Assembly: GCF_001907695.1 (NCBI RefSeq) | Contig: NZ_KV880638.1 | Span: 248,882-312,881, forward strand | Reading direction: 5' to 3' | Length of the DNA stretch: 64,000 nt | Source of the DNA: Thalassospira sp. TSL5-1 | GTDB lineage: Bacteria; Pseudomonadota; Alphaproteobacteria; Rhodospirillales; Thalassospiraceae | In this document: positions 18,455-27,789 of the stretch, one piece after another | Layout: the number at the start of each line of letters is the position of its first letter | Position numbering within the stretch: the first letter of the stretch is position 1 | Translations under genes and position numbers: made by a program | Notes under the pieces: model-generated | What the model saw: only the letters and a program-made list of their open reading frames with translations | Told to the model about the DNA's origin: nothing | The model's database searches: none

Positions 18455-18601
18455 GAAGACGTAATCTGGGCGCGATCACAGGCCATTAGCCTGCCCTAAG
18501 GGAAAGCGTGATATTGTGGGGATAATGGCCGGAAAGATGCCGCCAGGACCCTGCTTTTGGGGCAAGTTGTGACAGTCCCGGGGCAGTTTGCGATAAAAAA
18601 A
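18455..18601. other. Interval between DUF2244 gene and dnaK control region
   Basis: No gene is seen. The rest of the dnaK upstream region (18602-18779) holds an inverted repeat, a promoter and a GC-rich hairpin in the leader (18663-18678, CGGGG with CCCCG). Confidence 0.5.
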
Positions 18602-18626
18602 CCGTCAAAAATCCACATTTTGACGG
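18602..18626. repeat. Perfect 9-bp inverted repeat abutting the dnaK promoter
   Basis: CCGTCAAAA (18602-18610) and TTTTGACGG (18618-18626) flank a 7-bp spacer. The right arm ends just before the CTTGCG -35 element. On the minus strand the hairpin is followed by TTTTTTAT and would act as a terminator. It is not a CIRCE element. Confidence 0.6.
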
Positions 18627-18656
18627 CTTGCGACTTTGTTTTGACTTTCATATATA
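18627..18656 (+). promoter_or_regulatory. Probable dnaK promoter
   Basis: TTGCGA (18628-18633) and TATATA (18651-18656) are 17 bp apart and fit the vegetative sigma factor. CTTGCG with CATATATA at 16 bp also resembles alphaproteobacterial RpoH promoters. The choice between them, or use of both, cannot be decided by eye. Confidence 0.5.
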
Positions 18657-18779
18657 GGTGCGCGGGGTAATTGCCCCGTGTATAACACGTTATTACAACC
18701 AATTGGTCCCAGGAGGTCCTGCGCGGCGCTTCAAGGCGAAGGCTGCGGGACGGGCCGGCCGCTAAAAGAGGAACGAATT

Positions 18780-20696
18780 ATGGGCAAGATTATCGGTATT
18801 GACCTTGGCACCACCAACTCCTGCGTTGCAGTGATGGATGGTAAGGAAGGCCGGGTTATTGAGAATAGTGAAGGGGCACGTACCACCCCGTCGATGGTGG
18901 CATTTACCAATGATGGTGAGCGCCTTGTGGGTCAGCCGGCAAAACGCCAGGCCGTGACCAACCCGGAAAACACCCTGTTTGCGATTAAGCGCCTGATCGG
19001 CCGCCGCATGGGGGACCCGGAAGTTGAAAAAGACAAAGACCTTGTGCCGTACAAAATCATCGGTGGTGAAAACGGCGACGCATGGGTTGAAGTCAATGGC
19101 GAGAAAATGGCCCCGAGCCAGATTTCCGCGATGATCCTGCAGAAGATGAAAGAAACCGCCGAAGCCCATCTGGGTGAGCCGGTCACCGAAGCGGTGATTA
19201 CCGTTCCTGCATATTTCAACGATTCGCAGCGTCAGGCCACCAAGGATGCCGGTAAAATTGCCGGTCTGGAAGTCAAGCGTATCATCAACGAACCGACCGC
19301 TGCGGCCCTGGCTTATGGCCTGGACAAAAAAGAAGGCGGCACCGTTGTTGTGTATGACCTTGGCGGTGGGACGTTTGACGTCTCGGTTCTGGAAATCGGC
19401 GATGGCGTTTTTGAAGTTAAATCAACCAATGGTGATACTTTCCTTGGTGGTGAAGACTTCGACAAACAGATCATTGATTACCTGGCGGACGAGTTCAAAA
19501 AAGAACAGCAGATCGACCTTCGCAAGGACCGTTTGGCCCTGCAGCGCCTGAAAGAGGCTGCTGAAAAAGCCAAGATCGAACTGTCGTCCTCGATGCAGAC
19601 CGAAGTAAACTTGCCGTTCATCACCGCTGACCAGTCCGGTCCGAAGCACCTGAATGTCAAACTCAGCCGTGCGAAACTGGAAGCCCTGGTTGGCGACCTG
19701 ATTGATCGGACCATCACGCCGTGTAAGGCCGCGCTGAAGGATGCCGGTATTTCGGCTGGTGAAATTGATGACGTGATCCTGGTTGGCGGCATGACCCGTA
19801 TGCCGAAGGTCCAGGAACGCGTTAAGGAATTCTTTGGCCGTGAGCCGCACAAAGGTGTGAACCCGGACGAAGTTGTGGCACTTGGTGCTGCCATTCAGGG
19901 TGGTGTCTTGCAGGGTGACGTCAAAGACGTTCTGCTGCTTGACGTGACCCCGCTGTCGCTGGGTATTGAAACCCTTGGCGGCGTGTTCACCCGCCTGATC
20001 GACCGGAACACCACCATTCCGACCCGCAAGTCGCAGACTTTCTCGACCGCGGAAGACAACCAGACGGCTGTGACCATCCGCGTGTTCCAGGGTGAACGCG
20101 AAATGGCTGCAGACAACAAGATGCTGGGTCAGTTTGATCTGGTTGGCCTGCCGACCGCGCCGCGTGGCGTACCGCAGATTGAAGTCACCTTTGACATTGA
20201 TGCCAACGGTATCGTTAATGTGTCGGCCAAGGACAAGGCGACCAACAAGGAACAGCAGATTCGCATTCAGGCATCTGGCGGTCTGTCGGATGATGAAATC
20301 GAAAAGATGGTCAAGGATGCGGAATCCAATGCCGAAGGCGATAAAAAGCGCAAGGCACTGGTCGAAGCCCGCAACCAGGCTGAAGCCATCATCCATTCGA
20401 CCGAAAAGAACCTGGCCGAACATGGTGACAAGGTTGATGCCAACACCAAGTCGATGATCGAAGACGCTCTGGCTGCCCTGAAGGAAGCCAAGGACGGTGA
20501 TGATCCTGAAGCCATCAATGCCAAGGTCAATGAGTTGCAGCAGGCTTCGATGAAGCTTGGTGAAGCCATGTATCAGGCACAGCAGGCCGAAGCTGGCGAT
20601 GCCGCCGATGCCGGTGCGTCTGCCGAAGGCAAGGCTGATGATGGTGTTGTCGATGCTGACTTTGAAGAAGTCGATGACAGCAAAAAAGACAAGTAA
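18780..20696 (+). CDS. dnaK: Molecular chaperone DnaK (Hsp70)
   Basis: From ATG 18780, eight bases after GAGG, the protein is 638 residues, exactly the usual length. The ATPase domain starts [20 protein letters not shown] and includes [14 protein letters not shown] and [12 protein letters not shown]. The substrate-binding domain starts around residue 390 ([17 protein letters not shown]). The C-terminal tail is acidic and ends [10 protein letters not shown], as in other proteobacteria. The open frame extends upstream to 18678 but that part is the untranslated leader. It forms the DnaK-DnaJ folding machine with the next gene. Confidence 0.98.
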   Translation: MGKIIGIDLGTTNSCVAVMDGKEGRVIENSEGARTTPSMVAFTNDGERLVGQPAKRQAVTNPENTLFAIKRLIGRRMGDPEVEKDKDLVPYKIIGGENGDAWVEVNGEKMAPSQISAMILQKMKETAEAHLGEPVTEAVITVPAYFNDSQRQATKDAGKIAGLEVKRIINEPTAAALAYGLDKKEGGTVVVYDLGGGTFDVSVLEIGDGVFEVKSTNGDTFLGGEDFDKQIIDYLADEFKKEQQIDLRKDRLALQRLKEAAEKAKIELSSSMQTEVNLPFITADQSGPKHLNVKLSRAKLEALVGDLIDRTITPCKAALKDAGISAGEIDDVILVGGMTRMPKVQERVKEFFGREPHKGVNPDEVVALGAAIQGGVLQGDVKDVLLLDVTPLSLGIETLGGVFTRLIDRNTTIPTRKSQTFSTAEDNQTAVTIRVFQGEREMAADNKMLGQFDLVGLPTAPRGVPQIEVTFDIDANGIVNVSAKDKATNKEQQIRIQASGGLSDDEIEKMVKDAESNAEGDKKRKALVEARNQAEAIIHSTEKNLAEHGDKVDANTKSMIEDALAALKEAKDGDDPEAINAKVNELQQASMKLGEAMYQAQQAEAGDAADAGASAEGKADDGVVDADFEEVDDSKKDK

Positions 20697-20809
20697 GACG
20701 ACCGGTGCGGTCGTCATGCACGCCGCCCTGTAACTCGTGACGGGCCGTTCAGCACTCATAATAACTTATGACATGTGCGGACGGCCCGCCCGTATTTCCG
20801 GAGTAACGG

Positions 20810-21964
20810 ATGGCGAAACAGGATTATTACGAGCTTTTGGGCGTGAGCAAGGATGCCAGCGCAGCCGAGCTCAAGAGCGCCTATCGTAAAATGGCAGTGA
20901 AATATCACCCGGATAAAAACCCGGGCGACACGGCTGCCGAAGCAAAATTCAAAGAAGTCAGCGAAGCCTACGACGTCTTGAAGGACGCGGACAAGCGTGC
21001 TGCCTATGACCGGTTTGGTCATGCTGCCTTTGAACAGGGTGGTGCTGGTGGCGGCGGCGGTCCGTTTGGTGCCGGTGGCTTTGGTGGTTTTGGCGGCGGC
21101 GGTTTTGCCGACGTTTTTGACGAAATTTTTGGGGCGATGGGCGGCGGCGGTGGTCGTCGTGGCGGTTCGCCCAATCGTGGTGCCGACCTGCGCTATAATA
21201 TGGCGATTTCGCTGGAAGATGCCTTCCAGGGTAAAAAGTCGGAAATTACGATTCCCGGTTCAGTTCAGTGTGATGCCTGCGATGGTAGCGGGGCCGAGGC
21301 GGGTTCCCAGCCTGTGACCTGCCCGACCTGTAATGGTCATGGCAAGGTGCGTGCCCAGCAGGGTTTCTTCACCATTGAGCGCACCTGTCCGTCCTGTCAT
21401 GGGCAGGGCAAGATCGTCAAAAATCCGTGCAAGGTTTGCCACGGTGCCGGGCGTGTTGAAAAACAGAAAAACCTGCAGGTGACGATTCCTGCCGGTGTCG
21501 AGGATGGCACGCGCATTCGCCTTGCGGGCGAAGGGGAAGCCGGGGCGAATAATGCGCCCTCGGGCGATTTGTATATCTTTCTGGATATTCAGCCGCACCG
21601 CTTCTTTCAGCGTGACGGGGCGAACCTGCATTGCCGCATTCCGATTCCGATGACCAAGGCAGCCCTTGGCGGCACCATCGAGGTACCGACCATCGAAGGC
21701 ACGCGCACGCGCATCAATATCCCGGCCGGGACACAATCCGGTCAGCAATTGCGCCTGCGGGGCAAGGGCATGACGGTTCTGCGTTCCCAGGCGCGGGGCG
21801 ACATGTTTGTCGAGGTCAGTGTCGAAACACCGGTGCATTTGTCGGAACGGCAAAAAGAGCTGCTGCGCGAATTTGACGACATTTCGCGTGAAGAAGGCAG
21901 TCACCCGGAATCCGAAGGGTTCTTTTCCAAGATGAAAGAAATCTGGAAAGACCTGACGGATTAA
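20810..21964 (+). CDS. dnaJ: Co-chaperone DnaJ (Hsp40)
   Basis: 384 residues with all class A domains. The J domain (residues 4-70) carries HPD in [11 protein letters not shown] Gly/Phe-rich linker spans about residues 75-125. Four zinc-binding repeats follow ([32 protein letters not shown]), then the C-terminal substrate-binding domains. It stimulates DnaK ATP hydrolysis and delivers unfolded clients. It lies 113 bp after dnaK and ends at a strong terminator, so the two probably form an operon. GGAG precedes the ATG. Confidence 0.98.
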   Translation: MAKQDYYELLGVSKDASAAELKSAYRKMAVKYHPDKNPGDTAAEAKFKEVSEAYDVLKDADKRAAYDRFGHAAFEQGGAGGGGGPFGAGGFGGFGGGGFADVFDEIFGAMGGGGGRRGGSPNRGADLRYNMAISLEDAFQGKKSEITIPGSVQCDACDGSGAEAGSQPVTCPTCNGHGKVRAQQGFFTIERTCPSCHGQGKIVKNPCKVCHGAGRVEKQKNLQVTIPAGVEDGTRIRLAGEGEAGANNAPSGDLYIFLDIQPHRFFQRDGANLHCRIPIPMTKAALGGTIEVPTIEGTRTRINIPAGTQSGQQLRLRGKGMTVLRSQARGDMFVEVSVETPVHLSERQKELLREFDDISREEGSHPESEGFFSKMKEIWKDLTD

Positions 21965-21993
21965 GGATCAGCTTTGCCGTCTGAAATAGATCA

Positions 21994-22025
21994 CCCCCTG
22001 CAGCGATGTTGCAGGGGGTTTTCTT
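21994..22025 (+). terminator. Rho-independent terminator after dnaJ
   Basis: CCCCCTGCA (21994-22002) pairs with TGCAGGGGG (22010-22018) across a 7-nt loop and is followed by TTTTCTT. Confidence 0.92.
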
Positions 22026-22088
22026 ATGGGGGTACCGCCGTTTGGCAGCGGGTAACAGGGTAACGATGCGTATGGGCAGGTTGGGAAA

Positions 22089-22991
22089 TCAGGCGTCATC
22101 CCAAAAAATCAGGCAATGATGGGCTGCCGTGCCCGCCTTGATACCATTGCCCACCGCGAGCCCCACCGAACCTGCGGCAATCATGGCATCGCCACAGGCA
22201 AAAACGCCAGGAATGGTGGTTTCCAGCATGGCATCGGTTTGCAGATAGGGGCCAAGCGGGCCATCGGCAAAGGCACAGCCAAGCTGGGATGCGAGGGGCG
22301 AGCTGATTTTGGTTCTGGGCTGAATTAAAAGACCGGCAAGCGGAATGTTGCGGCCATCGGTTAAGTGCACCGTTGCCTGATCTCCGGTAATTTCGGCAAT
22401 CGGCGTGTGTTCCAGTGTTACTTTGCGCCGGTGAAGCTGGGCAAGCTGAATGTCGTTGGGCTCAAAGGCATTGTTGAGGAAAAGGGTGGTGGGGCCCCAG
22501 TCTGGCAACATCAGCGCCTGGTGCATGGCCAGTTCGGAGCTGGCCAGAACACCAAGAGGCTGCTGGTTAAATTCATATCCGTGGCAATAGGGGCAGTGAA
22601 AAACGTGATCCCCCCAGCGTTCGGCAAGGCCGGGCACATCGGGCAGGGTATCGGTGACACCGGTTGCAAGAATGAGGGTGCGCGAAACGACGCTTTGCCC
22701 GGTTTCAGTGGTGACTTTAAACATCCGTTCGGCCCGTTCGGCCGATTGTGCCAGGGTGTTTTCCCAGCTTAGCGTCGGGTATTTCAACAACTGGGCGCGG
22801 GATGAGGCGATAATGTCGTCGGGGCTGGTGCCATCCTGCCCCAAAAAGCCATGAGAATGGCGGGCGAAACGGTTGCGGCGCACATTGTCATCCAGCACCA
22901 GGATTTTTTGCCGGGCGCGGGCCAGTTGCAGGGCGGCGGACATGCCCGCAAAGCTGCCGCCAATGATGATTGTATCAAAATCATGTTGCAT
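22089..22991 (-). CDS. Thioredoxin reductase-like FAD/NAD(P) oxidoreductase
   Basis: About 300 residues from the ATG at 22991, chosen because GGAAG lies eight bases upstream; the ATG at 23006 has no such site. The FAD-binding motif is IIIGGSFAGMSAALQLARA near the N-terminus, and the C-terminal FAD motif is GVFACGDAM. A redox pair sits in FHCPYCHGYE (about Cys133 and Cys136), where true thioredoxin reductases usually have CATC. It probably transfers electrons from NAD(P)H to a disulfide or small-molecule acceptor. It is divergent from an Rrf2 regulator, a common pairing. Confidence 0.88.
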   Translation of the reverse strand: MQHDFDTIIIGGSFAGMSAALQLARARQKILVLDDNVRRNRFARHSHGFLGQDGTSPDDIIASSRAQLLKYPTLSWENTLAQSAERAERMFKVTTETGQSVVSRTLILATGVTDTLPDVPGLAERWGDHVFHCPYCHGYEFNQQPLGVLASSELAMHQALMLPDWGPTTLFLNNAFEPNDIQLAQLHRRKVTLEHTPIAEITGDQATVHLTDGRNIPLAGLLIQPRTKISSPLASQLGCAFADGPLGPYLQTDAMLETTIPGVFACGDAMIAAGSVGLAVGNGIKAGTAAHHCLIFWDDA

Positions 22992-23042
22992 GGGATTTTC
23001 TTCCATTCGGTGGTGGGGCCACCATTTGTGATCCGTTTTTAC

Positions 23043-23111
23043 GTAACTTATAAAGTTTCATAACCACGAAAGGCGATAGCGGGTCAAGAAATTTGTAACT
23101 TTATTTGTTAC
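23043..23111. promoter_or_regulatory. Two operator-like repeats in the oxidoreductase/Rrf2 intergenic region
   Basis: GTAAC-N7-GTTTC (23043-23059) and GTAAC-N7-GTTAC (23095-23111) are spaced 52 bp apart, about five helical turns. Both lie between the two divergent starts. They are likely binding sites for the adjacent Rrf2 regulator (inference). Confidence 0.6.
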
Positions 23112-23158
23112 GTGGTGGTGAATTTGCTATAGCTCGATCACGCGAACAGGAGAATGCA

Positions 23159-23668
23159 ATGAGACAGGATCACCGGTTGTCCCGGGTGTTACATGTGCTG
23201 ATCCATCTGGACCGGCACCGCCGACACGCCACGTCCGATGAAATTGCCATGATGTTGCGCACCAACCCGGTCGTGGTGCGAAGGACATTGGGTGGGCTCA
23301 AAAAATCGGGCCTGGTGTCATCGGAAAAGGGGCATGGCGGTGGTTGGCAACTGGCGCGTGACCTGTCCGATATTACCTTGCGCGATATTTATACTGCGCT
23401 GGGCGAACCGCCCCTGTTTGCCATTGGCAATGCCGATGAACAGCCTGTTTGCCTGGTTGAGCAGGCGGTAAACAGTGCGATTGACGACACGCTGGATTTG
23501 GCCCGTACCTTGATGATGGATCGCTTTGCCGCCATTACGCTGGCCGATATTGCCGCTGATTTTGACCATCGATTGCACGATTACCCCGAAGAAGCCCGCC
23601 GTTTTGGCCATATCCGCGATGAGGATGCGGCAAAAGACGATTTGCCTGAAGGCAGCAAAACCGGCTAG
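23159..23668 (+). CDS. Rrf2 family transcriptional regulator
   Basis: 169 residues from ATG 23159, preceded by AGGAG at six bases. The winged HTH is LSRVLHVLIHLDRH, then TSDEIAMMLRTNPVVVRRTL and the wing GLVSSEKGHGGGW. The conserved cysteine triplet of Fe-S Rrf2 proteins (IscR, NsrR) is absent; only one Cys is seen (QPVCLVEQAV). It therefore belongs to the cluster-free branch that senses by thiol or ligand. It is divergent from the FAD oxidoreductase gene and probably controls it through the repeats between them. Confidence 0.9.
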   Translation: MRQDHRLSRVLHVLIHLDRHRRHATSDEIAMMLRTNPVVVRRTLGGLKKSGLVSSEKGHGGGWQLARDLSDITLRDIYTALGEPPLFAIGNADEQPVCLVEQAVNSAIDDTLDLARTLMMDRFAAITLADIAADFDHRLHDYPEEARRFGHIRDEDAAKDDLPEGSKTG

Positions 23669-23732
23669 GTGCTATTGCGGGGCATGGTGCTGGCCAGAGA
23701 GATGGTCGCCCGCAGGCAGGATGCCCAAAATG

Positions 23733-24641
23733 TTATTTTTGTAGCGGCCAGGCGCGGATGAAATCGATAAAGGCCCGCAAGGGCGAGGGGACCAGCCTGC
23801 GCCCCGGATAATAAAGCTTGGGACCGGGAAAGGACGGCCACCATTCCTTGAGGATTGGTACCAGAGAGCCATTCTTGAAAAAGGGTGTCAGCCAGTCTTC
23901 AAACAGATAGATAATGCCAATGCCACCCTTGGCGACTTCGACGGCCAGGTCGGTGCCGCCACCCGGACGCATGATAAACGGACCTTTGACGGCGACCTCC
24001 AGGGTTTGATCATCCTTTTCAAATTCCCACGGGAACATGGCGCCGCTGGCAAAACGCCCGCGAATGCAAGGGTGATCAAGCAGGTCCTGCGGGTGTTGCG
24101 GGGTGCCATTGCGGGCCAGATAATCAGGCGAGGCGGCAGCAGCGAATCGCTGTTTTCGCGGGCCGATGGGAATGGCGATCATGTCCTGTTCCAGGCGTTC
24201 GTCATAGCGGATGCCGGCATCGCAGCCTTCGGCCATTAAATCGACAAAGCTTTCCTCGGTAATGATTTCCAGCAGGATTTCGGGATATTTCGCCAGAAAG
24301 GCCGGGATGATTTCGGGCAGCGCCAGGCGCGCCGCACTGACGGGAATATTCAACCGCAAGGTGCCCGCCGGTCGGTCGCGATAGCCATTCACCACATCCA
24401 GGGCATTGGCAACTTCGCTCAATGCCGGTTCCAACCGGGCCAGCAGGCCATTGCCCGCCGCGGTTAGGGCGACGCTGCGGGTGGTGCGGTTAAACAGGCG
24501 CACCCCGAGGCGCGTTTCAAGGCGGCGGATCGCATCGCTCAGCGCCGATGCGCTACCACCGCTCAGGCGTGCCCCCTCGCGGAAACCACCAGCGCGTGCG
24601 ACGGTTAAAAAGGCATTCAGGTCGCCAAGATCAACATTCAT
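23733..24641 (-). CDS. LysR family transcriptional regulator
   Basis: 302 residues. The N-terminal HTH (FLTVARAGGFREGARLSGGSASALSDAIRRLE, broken here after AGGFREGARL) is followed by the long linker helix TRLGVRLFNRTTRSVALT. The C-terminal co-inducer domain resembles periplasmic-binding proteins (LRLNIPVSAARLALPEIIPA). It belongs to the group with DLNAFLTVARAGGF at the start, common next to oxidoreductase genes. It is divergent from the pdxI-like gene, 94 bp away, which is its most likely target (inference). Confidence 0.92.
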   Translation of the reverse strand: MNVDLGDLNAFLTVARAGGFREGARLSGGSASALSDAIRRLETRLGVRLFNRTTRSVALTAAGNGLLARLEPALSEVANALDVVNGYRDRPAGTLRLNIPVSAARLALPEIIPAFLAKYPEILLEIITEESFVDLMAEGCDAGIRYDERLEQDMIAIPIGPRKQRFAAAASPDYLARNGTPQHPQDLLDHPCIRGRFASGAMFPWEFEKDDQTLEVAVKGPFIMRPGGGTDLAVEVAKGGIGIIYLFEDWLTPFFKNGSLVPILKEWWPSFPGPKLYYPGRRLVPSPLRAFIDFIRAWPLQK

Positions 24642-24735
24642 CGTTCGCCATCCCGTACAAGCTGTTCAGATTGTGCCTAATTGTCGATCAGTTGTGCAAG
24701 CATTAGCTTTGGGTCATCCAGAAAGGAGATCCCCA

Positions 24736-25635
24736 ATGTCAATCATCGATAAAGCAGGAACATTTGAATTTGCCGGCCATACGGTAAAACGCATGGGCTA
24801 TGGCGCCATGCAGCTTGCCGGGCCCGGCGTATTTGGCCCGCCGCGTGACCCCAAGGCGGCAGAACAGGTTTTGCGTGCTGCGATAGAGGCGGGCATCAAC
24901 CACATCGACACCAGCGATTTTTATGGCCCGCACGTTACCAACCAGATCATTCGCAAGGCGTTGCACCCCTATCCGGATGACTTGCTGATCGTGACCAAGA
25001 TTGCCGCACGGCGCGATGAAACCGGTGCATGGTTGCCGGCCATGTCGCCCGCCGAACTAACCCGGGCCGTGCATGACAATTTGCGCAATCTGGGGCTGGA
25101 TTGCCTGGAGGTTGTCAATTTCCGCAGCATGCACGGTATTCACGGCCCGGCAGAAGGCTCAATTGCCGAACCGCTTTCGGTTTTGGCGGACCTTAAAAAG
25201 CAGGGCCTTATTCGCCATCTGGGGCTAAGCAACGTTACTCCGACGCAAATTCGCGAAGGTATGGGCATCACCGATATTGTGTGCGTGCAGAACCAGTATA
25301 ATCTGGCGCATCGCCATGATGATGCAATGATCGACGAGCTGGCAAAACAGAACATCGCCTATGTGCCGTTCTTTCCGCTGGGTGGTTTTTCGCCGCTGCA
25401 ATCGCAAATCCTGTCCGATATTGCAACGCGCCTTGAACTGACGCCAATGCAGGTTGCCCTGGCCTGGCTGCTGCAACGTTCGCCCAATATCCTGCTGATC
25501 CCCGGCACGTCATCGGTTGCCCATTTGCAGGAAAATATTGCGGCATCGGGTGTGGCGCTTTCGCCCGAAACCGTTGCGGAGCTTGAGGGTGTTTGGGAAG
25601 CCGCCCAAAACGCCCCCGCAGTTGATCATTCCTGA
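24736..25635 (+). CDS. pdxI: PdxI/YdbC-type aldo/keto reductase (pyridoxal reductase family)
   Basis: 299 residues from ATG 24736, which follows AAGGAG. The open frame runs further upstream to 24406 but that part is antisense to the LysR gene. Long stretches such as YGAMQLAGPGVFGPPRD, NHIDTSDFYGPHVTNQIIR and LLQRSPNILLIPGTSSVAHL match E. coli YdbC closely by eye. YdbC was renamed PdxI after it was shown to reduce pyridoxal. In the usual His position the sequence is VVNFRSMHG, a variation also typical of this subfamily. A LysR regulator is divergent. Confidence 0.85.
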   Translation: MSIIDKAGTFEFAGHTVKRMGYGAMQLAGPGVFGPPRDPKAAEQVLRAAIEAGINHIDTSDFYGPHVTNQIIRKALHPYPDDLLIVTKIAARRDETGAWLPAMSPAELTRAVHDNLRNLGLDCLEVVNFRSMHGIHGPAEGSIAEPLSVLADLKKQGLIRHLGLSNVTPTQIREGMGITDIVCVQNQYNLAHRHDDAMIDELAKQNIAYVPFFPLGGFSPLQSQILSDIATRLELTPMQVALAWLLQRSPNILLIPGTSSVAHLQENIAASGVALSPETVAELEGVWEAAQNAPAVDHS

Positions 25636-25831
25636 TCAAATCAGACAGGGTAATGGTTGGTGTGGCCGGTTACTAAACCTGCATTGCTGTCAGACAGGAT
25701 TAAAGGGGGGATGCGTTGGCATTGCCCCTTTTTTTATGGTGATATTTGCGCGGTTCCCGCCGTTTCATCGGCTGGCGCGATGTGCTAAAGCAGATGGCAT
25801 ATTGAACGAATTTGCCTGCAGGAGGCCAAAA

Positions 25832-26632
25832 ATGAAAATTGGAATCGTCGGCTGTGCCGGACGGATGGGACGGATGCTGGTAGCGGAAACCGCCAAAACC
25901 AGCGATTGCGAAATTGGCGGAGGAACCGACCTTCCGGGCAGTGCCTTTGTTGGCAAGGATGTGGCGCTGGTGGCCGGGCTGGAAGAATGTGGCATTGCTA
26001 TTGGCGATGACCCCAAGGCCCTGTTTAACGAGGTTGATGCCGTGATCGACTTTACCGCCCCGGCAGCGACCATGAAGCATGCCGCGCTGGCCGCCGAAAC
26101 CGGGACGGTATTGGTGATTGGCACGACCGGCCTGTCGGCGGATCAGAAAGCAGAGCTTGAAAAGGCTGCCGAAAAAACGGCGATTGTTTTTGCCCCGAAT
26201 ATGAGTGTCGGCGTCAATCTGGCCTTTGCCCTGGTCGAGAAGGTTGCTGCAATTCTGGATAAGGAAACGGCCGATATCGAAATCGTGGAAATGCACCACA
26301 AGCACAAGGTTGATGCACCGTCAGGCACTGCATTGGGACTTGGCGAAGCAGCCGCACGCGGGCGGGGTGTGGCGCTTGATGACGTTGCCGTGCGTTCCCG
26401 TGACGGTCATACCGGTGCACGTGAAGACGGGGCAATCGGCTTTGCCACCCTGCGCGGCGGCGATGTGATCGGCGATCACACCGTTGTTTTTGCCTGCGAG
26501 GGCGAACGTATCGAGATTACGCACAAGGCATCGTCGCGTGAAGTTTTTGCCAAGGGGGCGGTTCGCGCGGCGAAATGGGCCTTTGGCAAGGATGCGGGGC
26601 TTTATGCCATGTCCGATGTGCTGGGTCTTTAA
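25832..26632 (+). CDS. dapB: 4-hydroxy-tetrahydrodipicolinate reductase
   Basis: 266 residues from ATG 25832, six bases after GGAGG. The N-terminal dinucleotide fold has GIVGCAGRMGRM. The catalytic segment is EMHHKHKVDAPSGTALGL, with the His and Lys that protonate and bind substrate. It makes tetrahydrodipicolinate for lysine and meso-diaminopimelate, so it feeds peptidoglycan. The open frame continues upstream to 25517 but that is the previous gene region out of phase. It appears monocistronic and ends at a bidirectional terminator. Confidence 0.97.
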   Translation: MKIGIVGCAGRMGRMLVAETAKTSDCEIGGGTDLPGSAFVGKDVALVAGLEECGIAIGDDPKALFNEVDAVIDFTAPAATMKHAALAAETGTVLVIGTTGLSADQKAELEKAAEKTAIVFAPNMSVGVNLAFALVEKVAAILDKETADIEIVEMHHKHKVDAPSGTALGLGEAAARGRGVALDDVAVRSRDGHTGAREDGAIGFATLRGGDVIGDHTVVFACEGERIEITHKASSREVFAKGAVRAAKWAFGKDAGLYAMSDVLGL

Positions 26633-26658
26633 GAGACCGGATGGGCAGCATGACACTT

Positions 26659-26687
26659 GGAAAGACTATTGGGATAATAGTCTTTCC
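26659..26687. terminator. Bidirectional terminator between dapB and a solute-binding protein gene
   Basis: GGAAAGACTATT (26659-26670) pairs perfectly with AATAGTCTTTCC (26676-26687) across a 5-nt loop. The hairpin contains the stop codon and last codons of the minus-strand gene. Confidence 0.8.
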
Positions 26688-27490
26688 TGTTGTGCGGAAA
26701 TCAGGTTGCTGCCTTGATTTTGAAGGCCGTAATTGAACAGGTCGCGTAACTGGCGGCCCTGTTCGGTTTTGCGGAAAACCACATGCAGGGTTTTTGTGCC
26801 CAGCAGGTGGGGATGAAAAGCAAAGTCCCCCGAGAGGGCCGAAAATTCCGGCAGGGTCCTGAGCCAGTATTGCAGGACCTGTGCGTCCATGACGGCGGCA
26901 TCAATGCGTTTGGCATGCAGCAGGCGCAGCAATGTCACATCGTCATTGGCTGCCAGGGTTTTTAAATCGCCATTTTTCATCATGCGGTCGAAAGTCGGTT
27001 CATTGACATATCCGGCGACTACCCCGATCCGCCATTTTTTCAAATCATCCGGGACCGTCCAGTCAAATGTCGATCCGGCCAGCGAGACAAACCCCAAAGG
27101 GCTGTCGCCGATCGAGTCGGAAAAGTAGAACCGGTTTTCCAGGCTGGCGGATTTGTATTCGGGATAATATCCAATCAGGCTTTGATCGGAATTCAGGCTG
27201 TCGAGCACACGGCGCCACGGATAGAAAACCGTTGTCATGCCGATATTGTTAACTGCGAAGGCCTGACGGGAAATGATCGTACTTTTGCCTTTTCCGGGCA
27301 GGTTTTCACCGGTGTAAGGCGGCCAGTCCAGCGATGCAAGGCGCACTTTTGTACCCGCAAAGGGGGAGGATGCCACGTCGGATGCCAAAACACTGTGCGA
27401 AACGAAGTGCGAAACTGACAGGATGAGCACTGCCACGAGGATTACAAGCCAGCGATATAAGCTGTTTTTTCGTGCGTTTGTGATCGGCAT
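26666..27490 (-). CDS. Periplasmic solute-binding protein, family 3-like (copy 1)
   Basis: About 274 residues from ATG 27490; the frame extends to 27553 but the shorter form gives a normal signal peptide (RWLVILVAVLILSVSHFV, cut near LASDVA). The mature part resembles amino-acid-type solute-binding proteins: LASLDWPPYTGENLPGKG, then KKWRIGVVAGYVNEP and DVTLLRLLHAKRIDAAVMD. No permease or ATPase gene is nearby, so it may serve a distant transporter or act as a sensor. It is paralogous to the next gene upstream. Confidence 0.8.
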   Translation of the reverse strand: MPITNARKNSLYRWLVILVAVLILSVSHFVSHSVLASDVASSPFAGTKVRLASLDWPPYTGENLPGKGKSTIISRQAFAVNNIGMTTVFYPWRRVLDSLNSDQSLIGYYPEYKSASLENRFYFSDSIGDSPLGFVSLAGSTFDWTVPDDLKKWRIGVVAGYVNEPTFDRMMKNGDLKTLAANDDVTLLRLLHAKRIDAAVMDAQVLQYWLRTLPEFSALSGDFAFHPHLLGTKTLHVVFRKTEQGRQLRDLFNYGLQNQGSNLISAQQERLLSQ

Positions 27491-27789
27491 CTCCGGCCCC
27501 CTGATGGTGTGGAGAAATTCTGACCGGGGGCAAAATGGCCCGGCCCATCGCATCCTGACATTTGTTTAGTTTTATTCAGATTCTAGCACAGGCAAGGCTT
27601 TTCAAGGGTGAGGGCCATTTTTTCATCGCTTTGTCATTTTGGCCTCCCTTTCCTTTAGAGTGACGCATTTTGCCGGGGGCATTCTTCTGCCCGCTAAGGA
27701 AAAGGCGTTTTAAACGGTCCGGTTTTGGTGCCGTTTTCGGTCCCGGAACCTGTTGTGCCTGGCGTGCGACGTGGCTTCATCTTGCGGCT

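Noticed and set aside
18678..18779. N-terminal extension of DnaK from GTG 18678
   Set aside because: DnaK starts at [10 protein letters not shown] in all bacteria; the upstream codons are leader sequence that happens to be open.
18602..18780. CIRCE/HrcA operator before dnaK
   Set aside because: The inverted repeat does not match TTAGCACTC-N9-GAGTGCTAA, and no other copy is present.
19422..20759. 445-codon open frame antisense to dnaK
   Set aside because: It mirrors dnaK, a highly biased gene. No start signal and no recognisable protein.
24406..24735. N-terminal extension of the pdxI-like reductase
   Set aside because: It is antisense to the LysR gene and lacks similarity to YdbC; AAGGAG marks ATG 24736.
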